64,000 bases of DNA from Verrucomicrobiia bacterium (GTDB taxonomy: Bacteria > Verrucomicrobiota > Verrucomicrobiia > Limisphaerales > DASXHY01): positions 1 to 64,000 of the forward strand of contig DASPIL010000023.1 in the NCBI GenBank assembly GCA_035629175.1, written 5' to 3'. The translations under genes were made by a program, and so were the position numbers. Of the stretch, positions 36,712 to 45,945 are shown one piece after another. Numbering within the stretch: the stretch's first letter is position 1; every line of letters begins with the position of its first letter. The notes below the pieces were generated by a model. The model worked only from the letters and a program-made list of their open reading frames with translations. It had not been told where the DNA came from and did no database searches.

Positions 36712-36740
36712 AACTTAGGGAAATCCTCGTTCGTCGTCAA
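36712..36740 (-). promoter_or_regulatory. Promoter of tRNA-Asp
   Basis: On the minus strand TTGACG (36740-36735) and TAAGTT (36717-36712) are 17 bases apart, and the -10 box ends 15 bases before the tRNA 5' end. The -35 matches the sigma-70 consensus at five of six positions. Confidence 0.6.
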
Positions 36741-37011
36741 GCGCGCTGCCGGAAATTTCTGTGAAAACTTCTTCGAGAACATGCTTGGAAATATTCGGGC
36801 AGCAGACGCCAAGGAGGTGGGGGTGGGGAACCCCGCTGAAGAAACGTACTGCTACCCGAACAACCCAAGTGTATGAACGGAGATTGGTTTGTCAACTGGC
36901 CCCCAGCTCTAAATTGTTGCTCTGCACGAGTTTCATGCGAAGACACGCGTTCGTTTTTGCCTGTATTCCGGCGGTTCCCGCGACTCGACTTCAAAGGCGA
37001 TTTTTCATCAA
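36741..37011. other. Intergenic region between the tRNA-Asp promoter and hisC
   Basis: Together with the tRNA promoter this is a gap of 314 bases. I see no coding frame with family similarity. A purine-rich tract GGAGGTGGGGGTGGGGAACC at 36810-36829 stands out, but no RNA structure was identified with confidence. Confidence 0.4.
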
Positions 37012-38148
37012 ATGGATTCGATGTCGCGCAATACTGAGAAGTTGATCCGGCCTTTGGTTCGCCAACTGCATCCCTACATACCAGGTGAGCAACCAGCAAT
37101 CCGGAACCTGATCAAGCTGAACACAAACGAGAACCCGTACCCGCCGTCACCACGGGTGCTCCGTGCCGTCCAACAAGCGGTCGATTCGCGGCTTCGTCTG
37201 TATCCAAATCCCGCCGCGGATCCCCTGCGGCAGCGTCTTGCGAAAATGCATGGCTGCGCTCCTGAAAACATCCTGGTCGGAAACGGCTCGGACGAAGTCC
37301 TGGCGCTGGCAGTTCGTGCTTTTGTCGAACCCGTGCCGAAAACCTCTCGCACGCGGCAGACCGTCGCGGCACCGCGTTCGACCGTGCAGTATTTTCACCC
37401 AAGCTACTCCCTTTATTCCGTCTTGGCTGACACGCACGGGGGCTTTCGAAACCCGGTTCCGCTTGCGACGGATTTTTCTTTGCCTTCACTCCACGAACTT
37501 CGGAGAAACGCAGTGTGGCAGTTCAACGCTGCCTTGACGCTCATCACGACCCCGCACGCGCCGAGTGGACGCGGCTATTCCACCAGTGAGCTGGAACGGC
37601 TTTGCCGTGCTCAAAAAGGCGTGACGCTTCTTGATGAAGCGTATGTCGACTTTGCTAATGAACACGCGATGGACCTTGCGTTATCGCTCCCGCACGTTCT
37701 TGTGGCCCGCACCTTTTCGAAAGCGTATTCGCTCTGTTTCCAGCGCGTGGGCTATGTTGTGGGAAATCCGGTTCTGATTTCAGCGCTGCACAAGATTCGC
37801 GACAGCTACAACGTGAACGGCCTCGGGCAGGTTGCCGCGGTGGCGACACTGGACGACCTGGCCTACTACCAAAGCAACTTCAAACGAATTCGCGGAACCC
37901 GCGAGCAACTGGGCGCGGAATTGACGAAACTCGGCTTTGAGGTTTTGCCAAGCCAAACCAATTTCATTCTCGCGCGGCCTCCCCGATTCCCGGCGGAGCA
38001 ATGGCTATCGAGTTTGCGGGAGCGAAAGGTCCTTGTGCGCTGGTTCAGGCAGCCTGAGGTCAGCTCATTCCTGCGGATCACCATTGGAACACCTGCTGAA
38101 GCGGAAGCTTTGATCAAGGCGGCGCGACGCATTCTCAAGACCCAGTGA
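37012..38148 (+). CDS. hisC: Histidinol-phosphate aminotransferase-like PLP enzyme
   Basis: HisC transfers an amino group to imidazole-acetol phosphate in histidine synthesis. The 378-residue fold-type I aminotransferase has IKLNTNENPYPPSP, YPNPAADPLR, GNGSDEVL, DEAYVDF and the PLP lysine Lys237 in TFSKAYSL. Two things are odd: an insertion of about 16 residues rich in Arg, Thr and Pro (107-123) before the usual FxPSY strand, and TPHAPSG where most family members read NPNxPTG. It may be a diverged HisC or a related aminotransferase. The start is ATG 37012 or ATG 37021. Confidence 0.85.
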   Translation: MDSMSRNTEKLIRPLVRQLHPYIPGEQPAIRNLIKLNTNENPYPPSPRVLRAVQQAVDSRLRLYPNPAADPLRQRLAKMHGCAPENILVGNGSDEVLALAVRAFVEPVPKTSRTRQTVAAPRSTVQYFHPSYSLYSVLADTHGGFRNPVPLATDFSLPSLHELRRNAVWQFNAALTLITTPHAPSGRGYSTSELERLCRAQKGVTLLDEAYVDFANEHAMDLALSLPHVLVARTFSKAYSLCFQRVGYVVGNPVLISALHKIRDSYNVNGLGQVAAVATLDDLAYYQSNFKRIRGTREQLGAELTKLGFEVLPSQTNFILARPPRFPAEQWLSSLRERKVLVRWFRQPEVSSFLRITIGTPAEAEALIKAARRILKTQ

Positions 38149-38227
38149 TCGGGGAACTGGGGCATTTGCGCAATCCTTCCGCTCTCGCATCTGCACATTT
38201 CGGTCGGCGTGATTTTCAAAAACTCGC

Positions 38228-38256
38228 TTGACCTTTCTTTTCTGCGGGCGGACGAT
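38228..38256 (+). promoter_or_regulatory. Possible promoter of the beta-strand-repeat protein
   Basis: TTGACC (38228-38233) and GACGAT (38251-38256) are 17 bases apart. The -10 box is poor (three of six), so this is tentative. Nearer the gene, AAGGGAG lies nine bases before the ATG at 38384 and is one of the better ribosome-binding sites in the window. Confidence 0.35.
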
Positions 38257-38383
38257 GCCCGCGTTCGAGGCGGCTGATTCCAAACGCAAGGTATCCTCCG
38301 GGGCGCGTTGTTGTTTTCGGCCAAGGAAGCTTCGAGCATTCAACAAAAACGTTGGTGAACTATGGAAATAAGGGAGTACACCT

Positions 38384-40621
38384 ATGAAACTGCTACCTCG
38401 TCGGCACGTCATGTCAGCTTTCGGCGCTGTCATGTTTTCTTCAATCACATCCATCACAGCTCAAACCTGGATTTCTGATGCCAGCGGGAACTGGGACGAT
38501 CCTGTCAATTGGTCCGGGAGCGTTGTTCCTGATGACGGGAACGCCGTTGCTGACTTCAGCACACTTGATATTGGAGCCACAAGAACCGTGACGCTCGGCT
38601 CCTCGCGCAAGGTTGGAACATTAAGGTTCGGCGACCTTGCGGGAACTTCGGGATGGACCATCACGACCAACGCGTCCGGTGACTCATCATTGACACTTGG
38701 TCAGGGCGGTACCGTGCCCACGGTCGAAGTCATCAATAACACCGCGGCGATTCGAGTTCCGTTGGAGGGGGCGCACGGGTGGGTGAAAGCCGGCCCAGGT
38801 TCGTTCGTCTTGCAGGGCGCGGCGAATGGTTATACTGGAGAAACTCGGGTATTGGACGGTACGCTCGCCTTGAACAAAGCATCGGGTGTCACCTCAATCC
38901 CCGGTGATCTCGTAATCGCCGAGGCGGGAACAGTGCTGATTTCGGGAGGGTCGAATCAAATTTCGGATTCCGCGCTCGTCACAATCAAGACGGGCGGGAC
39001 GTTGAATTTGAACAATCGTCCGGAAGTGATTGGCCAGCTCGTGCTTGATGGAGGCGTGATCACGAATAACACAGGATCGCCTGCGTTGGTTTCGCAGGAT
39101 GGATTCGATCTTCGGAGTGGCGCCGTGCATTCGGTGCTCGGAGGCGCCGGAAAGATGTTAACGAAGAGCACCGCGGGAACTGTGGTTTTGACGGCAGCGA
39201 ATACGTTTTCCGGCGGAACTCTCATTCTGGACGGAACGCTGCAGGTGGGCAATGGCGGCACGGGCGGAAGTGCCGGACCAAGTGGAAGCATCATCACCAA
39301 TTATGGCCGGCTTGTATTCAATCGCGGAGCCGGAAGCGCTTTGACAGTTTCGAGCGTCATTTCCGGTCCGGGAGTCGTGGTCAAGACCGGGCCCGGAACG
39401 ATAGCGATGACAGCGGCCAATAGTTATACTGGCGCCACGATCGTCAGTAACGGGGTGCTGAACATCAGCAGTTCATCAACCCTTGGCTTCGGTCCGATCG
39501 AGCTCGCGGGCGGCACTTTGAACACCACAGCGAACCGATCCGTGAACACTGCGCCACTTGGCAACCCCATTGTTGTCTCGGGTGACAGTGCGATCACGAC
39601 CACCAGCCCGTCTGGAACTGTGGATCTGAACTTCACCAACAGCTCGTTCTCAGGCACCGGGGGCACGCTCACGTTTCGAAACGACGGCGCGAATGACCCC
39701 ACGGATCTTTTCGACCCGCGGCTGTCTGGCGGCAGCTTCGTGTTTGATCGTCCCATTGTGATCGACAACGGCGCTATTGGATTGACGCGGCTCAATGCCT
39801 TCAATGCCTTGGGAACGACGCAGACGTTCAACGGACCCATTGCTGGCACTGGCAGTTTTCGGAAATCGATCAGCGCCGGCGCGGCAGGAGTCACGATCCT
39901 GAACGGGCAAAACTCTTACAGTGGCACCACTACCGTTACCGCAGGGGAACTGCAGATCAATGGAACCCTCGGGACGAACTCTCTGATTGTCAGCGGGTCC
40001 GGAACCTTGAGTGGAAGCGGAGTGCTTGGCGGAGCAGTCACTGTGCAAGCGGGCGCAACGTTGTCGCCCGGCAATGGCGCCGGCACCCTGACGATCAGCA
40101 ACAACGTCACCCTTGCCGACGGAAGCAAGACTGTCATGGACGTTGGTGCCGCAGGGTTGTCAGACCAGGTTGCCGGCATCAGCGAATTGACCTGCGGCGG
40201 AACGCTGGAACTGAATGTCAGCGGGAATCTTTCCGCAGGCAAAACGTTCCAGCTGTTCAAGGCAGCCAGTTATTCCGGCAGCTTCAGCAGCATCCACCCG
40301 CCCGAACCCGCCTCGGGTCTCGTATGGAACACCAACAGGCTGGCGGTGGACGGAGTCCTTTCCGTTGAATCCACGAACCTTGTCGTTCAACCGGCAATCT
40401 CACAGTGCGTCCGTCTGCCCGATCGCAGTGTGCGTTTCTCATTCAATGGAAGTATCGGTCTTCCTTATCGCGTGTGGGCTTGCACGAACCTCGCGTTGAA
40501 CCTTGATACAGGATCATGGATCTTATTAACGAATGGCAGCTTCAACCAAACGATCGAATCGTTTGCCGACCCCGACGCAGCCCAGTTTAAGCAGAGGTTC
40601 TATCGCGTATCGGTTCCATGA
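38384..40621 (+). CDS. Secreted protein with autotransporter-associated beta-strand repeats
   Basis: This 745-residue protein begins with a signal peptide (about 1-27, ending TSITA). It carries at least four copies of the autotransporter-associated beta-strand repeat (K-x-G-x-G-x-L...N-x-Y-x-G-x-T...G-x-L), near residues 125, 260, 330 and 490, predicting a long right-handed beta helix. There is no beta-barrel autotransporter domain. The end (about 685-745, YRVWACTNL ... FKQRFYRVSVP) is a small module with similarity to the end of the cytochrome at 40730. Likely a surface or extracellular protein; its function is unknown. Confidence 0.85.
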   Translation: MKLLPRRHVMSAFGAVMFSSITSITAQTWISDASGNWDDPVNWSGSVVPDDGNAVADFSTLDIGATRTVTLGSSRKVGTLRFGDLAGTSGWTITTNASGDSSLTLGQGGTVPTVEVINNTAAIRVPLEGAHGWVKAGPGSFVLQGAANGYTGETRVLDGTLALNKASGVTSIPGDLVIAEAGTVLISGGSNQISDSALVTIKTGGTLNLNNRPEVIGQLVLDGGVITNNTGSPALVSQDGFDLRSGAVHSVLGGAGKMLTKSTAGTVVLTAANTFSGGTLILDGTLQVGNGGTGGSAGPSGSIITNYGRLVFNRGAGSALTVSSVISGPGVVVKTGPGTIAMTAANSYTGATIVSNGVLNISSSSTLGFGPIELAGGTLNTTANRSVNTAPLGNPIVVSGDSAITTTSPSGTVDLNFTNSSFSGTGGTLTFRNDGANDPTDLFDPRLSGGSFVFDRPIVIDNGAIGLTRLNAFNALGTTQTFNGPIAGTGSFRKSISAGAAGVTILNGQNSYSGTTTVTAGELQINGTLGTNSLIVSGSGTLSGSGVLGGAVTVQAGATLSPGNGAGTLTISNNVTLADGSKTVMDVGAAGLSDQVAGISELTCGGTLELNVSGNLSAGKTFQLFKAASYSGSFSSIHPPEPASGLVWNTNRLAVDGVLSVESTNLVVQPAISQCVRLPDRSVRFSFNGSIGLPYRVWACTNLALNLDTGSWILLTNGSFNQTIESFADPDAAQFKQRFYRVSVP

Positions 40622-40676
40622 CGGAGCCGATGGTCCAGCGCGGTTCGCAAGAGGTTCCCGTTCTCGATCGGCCGAA

Positions 40677-40722
40677 TAAAAAAACCCCTTCCTGCATACG
40701 CGGGAAGGGGTTGTTGTTTCAA
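40677..40722. terminator. Bidirectional terminator between convergent genes
   Basis: CCCCTTCC (40685-40692) pairs with GGAAGGGG (40703-40710). On the plus strand TTGTTGTTTC follows; on the minus strand the stem is followed by seven T bases (plus-strand AAAAAAA at 40678-40684). It serves the beta-strand-repeat gene and the cytochrome gene, which converge here. Confidence 0.85.
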
Positions 40723-40729
40723 CAGGCGT

Positions 40730-42949
40730 TTAAGGCGTGCTCGACACCCGGAAGAACATCTGTGCGTTCGACCGTGTGGGAGTGACATAACTTACGGATT
40801 GCCCCGTGCCGGGGATGGGAGATCCGATGTTTTGCCATCCGCCACTCAGCGAAGAGACACCCTGAATCTGGTAATTCTTGCCAGCGACCGTGTCGAAGAC
40901 CACTTCCGCGGCGGTGTAGATCTTCACATTGCTGCTGCCCGGGTTTTCGGAGTTGACCAGCGTATTGGCATTCATCCAGACAACGCCGTCAGGCAATACC
41001 ACGCCCGACGTATTCGGGTTCAAGCCGAGCGCAAACTTCAGCCAGTTCGGAATCCCGTCTCCCGAGGGTGTGGCATTCGGGGCTGCGTTCGGGTGCGTCG
41101 CAGATCCGAAATACGCGGTCTGCCATGTATCGGCCAGGCCGTCGTTGTTGGCGTCTCCGCTGAGATCCGCAATCGACGCCTTAAGAAGCCCGACCGCATA
41201 GGCCGTGTTGTGAATTCCGAAGCTGCCGTCTTCCTGCACGAACTTGTAATTGTATCCGGCGCGCAGCTGCTGTTTGGTCCAGCTCGCCGTGATGTTGATC
41301 GAAGTTTTCGGAGTGCCGACTGGCGGCAGGAGCATTCCGAGTTTCGCCAGCATGCCCTGCACTTCGGTTTGAACGCCTTCAACGAGTCCGTCGCCATCAT
41401 AATCCTGGCGGCGCAAGTCGAAGCTTTCGATTTCGCCATGGCACTGTTTGCAGGCGCCTACGACTTCGACGTCGTCCGCAGTCGTGTTCGTCGTCCCGCC
41501 GTCCCACGCGAGCCGGAAGGTGTGTCCGCCGGCGTGTGTAAATGCCGGACCCGAGGTGATCGGCTGCATATGGCAGGTGACGCAAGTTCCTTCGACAGAA
41601 TCACGATGGGCGGAACTTGGAATGTCCTTGCCGTAGGTGACCGCGTTGACACCCATCAACATGTCGGTTTGGAGTGAATGATGAGGGCCGAAGTTGGCGC
41701 TTCCCGCCGTGACTTCGACGTAGTTGGTTGCATCGCGGCGGCTCATGTGACAGTTCATGCAAACCATGCCCGCCCCCGCGTCGCTAATCACAGTCTTGTT
41801 ATCCATCAACGCAATCGGACCCACATTGCGGAGTTGGTGCGGCTTGCTGGCGTCGTGCGGATCATGGCAGGCGGCGCAACTGATCGCCTCGTATTCGGTT
41901 CCGATGGGCTGCATTCCAGCCGTGTAACGAGCAAAGCCTTCCGCAGTATGGCAGCGAACGCAGCCGGATCCGGTTTGGCGGGGCGAGATCGCGTGGCCGG
42001 AGCTGTTCCACTCCTGCACTTTCCAATGCTTTGAAAGGCTGTCGTGGCATTGCGCGCAATCGCCAGCGCTGAAGCTTGTGGAAATATAATTAACGTTGCC
42101 CAATTTCATCGCGTGCTCGCTGCCTGGACCGTGGCAGCTTTCACACTGAATATTGGCTGCGCCCTTGAGCGAGTTGTGCATGGCGGCCCAATTGCCATTC
42201 GTCAGTGATGTCGGAAACTGCCAGTTCACGGACGCCGCAATGTCATCGAATCCGCCATTCACCGCGTTGGTGTGAGCGTCATAGCCGGTTACGTGGCACG
42301 AAACGCAGTTCTTGTTGAAGGTCGGGGCGCCGATGCCATCGATCTTGCGGGTGAATGCCGTGGCGTGGGGCGTCTGCTGCCATGTCGTGAAAGTATTCGA
42401 GGCGACGACGCCGCCGCTATGGCACAGGGCGCACGTTTGGGCTCCGAGAAATGTCGCGGCCGTTATGGTCTGCGACACGTTTGTCGTGCCCGTTGTTGTG
42501 TTGATCGTCGCAACAACCGTGTATTGGCCAACCACATCAGGAACCAGCACAGCTCGGCCTGCGACGCGCAGGACAAGGCGATCCGCGGGTTTGTAGACCG
42601 GAACATTGGTGCTGAGCGGACTGGACGTGATGGCTGCAGCCGAACCGATTGGTTTGTTGCTGAGGTTCCAAGTCACACTCGTTATCGACGCGGGCGCAAC
42701 AGAGGAGTTGACCACTGCGTCGAGGTAAGCAGGTTGTCCAATGCCGATGGTGTTGAGGCCGCTGGCAGTCTGACGGCCGGTCAAGGCATGGTCCTTGATT
42801 TCTTGCGGCGTCAGAGGGCGGAGCTGCAGTTGCCCGTTCAGGCCCGCGGCGGGGGCGGTCGCCGCGATGGCATTCCCGCCTCCAGGGGCAAATAGCGCGC
42901 ACGCCGCCAGCAAGGCGTACGCAGGTTTGGTCCAGGTTTTCGGTTTCAT
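40730..42949 (-). CDS. Nine-haem c-type cytochrome, exported
   Basis: This 739-residue exported protein (signal peptide about 1-30) has nine CxxCH haem-binding motifs, at residues 173, 215, 269, 298, 330, 358, 397, 456 and 500. Residues 70-165 form an Ig-like beta domain. After the haem domain come a Ca-binding-like stretch (DANNDGLADTWQTAYFG, about 605-621) and a C-terminal module (NYQIQGVSSL ... MFFRVSSTP). The haem part recalls the multihaem family that includes octahaem tetrathionate reductase-like and DmsE-like proteins, but no active-site lysine haem motif is visible. Electron transfer in the periplasm or at the surface is inferred; the partner is unknown. Confidence 0.88.
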   Translation of the reverse strand: MKPKTWTKPAYALLAACALFAPGGGNAIAATAPAAGLNGQLQLRPLTPQEIKDHALTGRQTASGLNTIGIGQPAYLDAVVNSSVAPASITSVTWNLSNKPIGSAAAITSSPLSTNVPVYKPADRLVLRVAGRAVLVPDVVGQYTVVATINTTTGTTNVSQTITAATFLGAQTCALCHSGGVVASNTFTTWQQTPHATAFTRKIDGIGAPTFNKNCVSCHVTGYDAHTNAVNGGFDDIAASVNWQFPTSLTNGNWAAMHNSLKGAANIQCESCHGPGSEHAMKLGNVNYISTSFSAGDCAQCHDSLSKHWKVQEWNSSGHAISPRQTGSGCVRCHTAEGFARYTAGMQPIGTEYEAISCAACHDPHDASKPHQLRNVGPIALMDNKTVISDAGAGMVCMNCHMSRRDATNYVEVTAGSANFGPHHSLQTDMLMGVNAVTYGKDIPSSAHRDSVEGTCVTCHMQPITSGPAFTHAGGHTFRLAWDGGTTNTTADDVEVVGACKQCHGEIESFDLRRQDYDGDGLVEGVQTEVQGMLAKLGMLLPPVGTPKTSINITASWTKQQLRAGYNYKFVQEDGSFGIHNTAYAVGLLKASIADLSGDANNDGLADTWQTAYFGSATHPNAAPNATPSGDGIPNWLKFALGLNPNTSGVVLPDGVVWMNANTLVNSENPGSSNVKIYTAAEVVFDTVAGKNYQIQGVSSLSGGWQNIGSPIPGTGQSVSYVTPTRSNAQMFFRVSSTP

Positions 42950-43166
42950 AGTTGATTGTTCAATAGAGAGGTTGCGGTCAAGGAGACACGAACTGGCATG
43001 AGCTTAGGCAGGTTCGAAAAACCAACTATCCGCCTATTGTCAAACAACGACTTTTAATTGGCGTACGCGACAGCAACATGCGTTGGATCAACGTTGGTTA
43101 TGCAGCGGACGGGCAGGACGCAGGCCATTCGAAGCCAGCCTGTGCAGGAGGACAAGCGGACAAGTT

Positions 43167-44240
43167 TCAGCCGGCGCAAACAGCGGGCTCAAGAAAGGCG
43201 AGTTCAACGTTTGCAGGAACGGGACGAACGGCCGGAGCCGTGAACCGACGCAAGAGGTCATTCGCACGGGAGCTGATAATTTCCTCGCATCGTCCCAGCT
43301 CCTGCTGACGCAGGCGCATGTTCTCGCGCACGATTACTTCGAGATCATCCACGTCGTACAAATAAACATTGCTCACCTGCTGCACGTCGGCAGCGATATC
43401 GCGCGGCACCGCGATATCGATGAGAACAAGGGAGCGATTGCGTCGTGCCTGCATCACACGCTCTATTTCTTCTCGGTGAAGGATCGTGTGGGGGCAGCCA
43501 GTCGATGTGACAACGATGTCGGCCTGTTCCATCGCGGGAAGGCAATCGTCAAAGCGGATGGCGCGTCCGCCGAACTCCGACGCAAGATTTTGGGCGCGGT
43601 CGAACGAGCGATTCGAAACCAGCACTGAGCGCACACCCTTTTTGCTCAGATGTCGCACGCAGGCTTCTCCCATCTTGCCCGCGCCAATGATCATTATGGT
43701 CTTGTCGGAAAAATCCTGGTCGAAGATGCGTTCGGCCAATTCGACGGCAACACTGCCGACAGAGGTGGCGCCCCTGCCGATTCCGGTGCGGGTGCGGATC
43801 TCCTTGGCTGTCTGCAAAGCGGTTTGGAAAGCGCGGTTGAGCACTTTTCCGGTCAGGTGCGCATCGCAGGCGGCCTGGTAAGCTTGCTTGAGCTGGCCGG
43901 TGATTTCCGTTTCACCAATCACCATGGAATCCAGTCCGCTGGCGACAGAGTAAAGGTGTTGCACCGCTTCGGAGCCCTCCTTGATGTAAAGATAGGGTGA
44001 GAAGTCGATCCTGCTCGCGGAGAGGTGCTGGAAGAGGGTGTTTAACTGGGTGCGCGGATTGCGGGTCACGCCGTAGATCTCTACGCGGTTGCACGTGGAG
44101 AGAAGGACGACCTCATCCAATTGGGCGCTCAGCTTCAGGCGGCAGCCATGACACTGGAGGCGCGACGCGTGCACTGCAATTTGCTCGCGGATCTCGACAG
44201 GCGCGGTTTTGAAGCTGAGACCGGCGATGAAGATTCTCAT
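43167..44240 (-). CDS. hemA: Glutamyl-tRNA reductase
   Basis: HemA reduces glutamyl-tRNA to glutamate-1-semialdehyde, the committed step of tetrapyrrole synthesis. I start at ATG 44240 (MRIFIAGLSFKTAPVEIRE), giving 357 residues and placing the nucleophile at Cys50 in LLSTCNRVEIYG, as in E. coli. VASGLDSMVIGETEITGQLK and the NADP-binding GAGKMGEACVRHL are clear. The C-terminal dimerisation helix is shorter than in E. coli (418 residues). Haem demand from the neighbouring nine-haem cytochrome and from cydAB makes the location notable, but a link is not shown. Confidence 0.95.
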   Translation of the reverse strand: MRIFIAGLSFKTAPVEIREQIAVHASRLQCHGCRLKLSAQLDEVVLLSTCNRVEIYGVTRNPRTQLNTLFQHLSASRIDFSPYLYIKEGSEAVQHLYSVASGLDSMVIGETEITGQLKQAYQAACDAHLTGKVLNRAFQTALQTAKEIRTRTGIGRGATSVGSVAVELAERIFDQDFSDKTIMIIGAGKMGEACVRHLSKKGVRSVLVSNRSFDRAQNLASEFGGRAIRFDDCLPAMEQADIVVTSTGCPHTILHREEIERVMQARRNRSLVLIDIAVPRDIAADVQQVSNVYLYDVDDLEVIVRENMRLRQQELGRCEEIISSRANDLLRRFTAPAVRPVPANVELAFLEPAVCAG

Positions 44241-44549
44241 ATGGCCGCTTGGGGGACGGAGTTCAAGGACCGCGCGCAGCGAACCGGCTTCCTGCAATCC
44301 ATCACTGTGGGTGTCAGGACGCCCGAACCTGGCAGGCTACGCTGCGCGGGAAAGGTGTCAGGGTTGGGAAGAACAGCCAAGCTGGCGTCAGTGCCGAGGG
44401 CAGCAGCCAGCTCTTGTCGCGTGCACTTGCTCGGGCGTCGGCTGTTCATGAGGCAAATCTAGTAAGGCGCCCCCTGAGCGCCTCGCCATGACTTGCCAAA
44501 CAATTGCCGTATCTTGCTTCCTCCCAGCCCACACAAGGCCAAGCGCCTC
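44241..44549. other. Intergenic region between hemA and glmM
   Basis: These 309 bases contain no supported gene. A short inverted repeat GCGCCT-GAG-AGGCGC overlaps the glmM stop, without a T-run, so it is only a weak terminator candidate. A second, GGCGCCCCCTGAGCGCC near 44467-44483, is similar. Confidence 0.4.
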
Positions 44550-45932
44550 TCAGGCGCCAATGTGTTTGCGCAGGAGGCCGCAGATCACATCAGACCATTT
44601 TTTGAGCGTTGCTTCTTCCCGGCCTTCCACGAGCAAACGCGCTTTCGGTTCGGTCCCGGAGTAGCGCAGGAGAATGCGGCCGCCTTGCGACTGGAGTTCC
44701 TTCTCAGCGTCATTGACCAGCGCGGCCAGTCCGTCGAGCTGCTCAAACGGCTTCTTCTCCCTCACACGCACATTGGTGACGAGTTGCGGGAAACGCGTCC
44801 AGCAGCGGGCCAGTTGCGACAGGGACTGTCCCTTGGCCTTCATGATACGCAAAATCTGCAGCGCTGAAACGAGTCCGTCGCCCGTTGAGCTGTAATCGCG
44901 GAAAATCATGTGCCCGCTCTGCTCGCCGCCCAGGTTGAATCCATGGCGAAGCATTTCATCGATCACGTTCTTGTCGCCCACAGCCGTGCGAATCAGGCGG
45001 CCCCCCGCACTCTTGATCGCTGCGTCCAGCCCGGCATTGCTCATCACCGTGCTGACAAGTGTGTTCTGGCTCAAGGTGCCCTGTGCGAGCATGTCCAATG
45101 ATGCGATAGCCATGATGTCGTCGCCATCGATCAATGCCCCGGATTCATCGCAAAGGATCACCCGATCCGCATCACCGTCGTGGGCGATGCCGAGGGCGGC
45201 GCCGTGTTCGCGGACTTTTTTGCAGATCAATTCAGGATGCATTGAACCGCAATCCTTGTTGATGTTCATGCCGTCCGGCTCGTTGCCATAAACGAAGACC
45301 TCCGCGCCCAGCTCACGCAGGACGCAGGGTGTTGCCTTGTAGGCGGCGCCATGTCCGCAATCGACGACCACCTTCAATCCCTCCAGCGTCTGGCCGCGCG
45401 GGAACGACGACTTGGCATACTCAATGTAGCGACCCAGGGCATCCTCGATGCGAACCGCTTTTCCGATTGCCTCTGCCGTCGGGCGAATGGTTTCGATCTC
45501 ACCGCTGAACACCAGGTTCTCAATCTCCGCTTCAATCTGGTCGTCCAGTTTGTATCCGTCGGCCCGGAAGAACTTGATTCCATTATCAGCATACGGATTG
45601 TGCGACGCGGTGATCGCAATTCCCGCGTCTGCGCGAAGGCTGCGGGTCACGTAAGCCACGCCTGGAGTGGGAAGCGGCCCGATGAACAGGACGTCGACGC
45701 CCATCGACAGCACGCCTGAGGAAAGGGCGTTTTCCAGCATGTAGCCGGACAGGCGCGTGTCTTTGCCGATGACGATCTTGTGGCGTCCGCGTCCGCGCGC
45801 CTGCGATTCGAGGTTTTTGAAAACGTGCGCCGCGGCGCGGCCAAGCTTCAACGCGGTTTCCGCCGTGACGGGTTCGATATTTGCAGTTCCGCGCACCCCA
45901 TCGGTGCCGAATATTTTTCGGGATGAACTCAT
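44550..45932 (-). CDS. glmM: Phosphoglucosamine mutase
   Basis: GlmM interconverts glucosamine-6- and -1-phosphate on the way to UDP-GlcNAc for peptidoglycan and LPS. I start at ATG 45932 (MSSSRKIFGTDGVRGTAN), giving 460 residues. The phosphoserine is Ser110 in ITASHNPYADNG, the metal loop is DGDADRVI, and the sugar-binding GEQSGHMIF and C-terminal RYSGTEPKARLLVEG are present. It is the last gene of a folP-cdaA-ybbR-glmM run, 13 bases after ybbR, the arrangement in which CdaA and GlmM are known to interact in Firmicutes. Confidence 0.96.
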   Translation of the reverse strand: MSSSRKIFGTDGVRGTANIEPVTAETALKLGRAAAHVFKNLESQARGRGRHKIVIGKDTRLSGYMLENALSSGVLSMGVDVLFIGPLPTPGVAYVTRSLRADAGIAITASHNPYADNGIKFFRADGYKLDDQIEAEIENLVFSGEIETIRPTAEAIGKAVRIEDALGRYIEYAKSSFPRGQTLEGLKVVVDCGHGAAYKATPCVLRELGAEVFVYGNEPDGMNINKDCGSMHPELICKKVREHGAALGIAHDGDADRVILCDESGALIDGDDIMAIASLDMLAQGTLSQNTLVSTVMSNAGLDAAIKSAGGRLIRTAVGDKNVIDEMLRHGFNLGGEQSGHMIFRDYSSTGDGLVSALQILRIMKAKGQSLSQLARCWTRFPQLVTNVRVREKKPFEQLDGLAALVNDAEKELQSQGGRILLRYSGTEPKARLLVEGREEATLKKWSDVICGLLRKHIGA

Positions 45933-45945
45933 AGTGGAAAGCGAT

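Noticed and set aside
43038-43043. TTGACA on the minus strand upstream of the nine-haem cytochrome
   Set aside because: A perfect -35 box, but no acceptable -10 box occurs 16-18 bases downstream, so I did not call a promoter.
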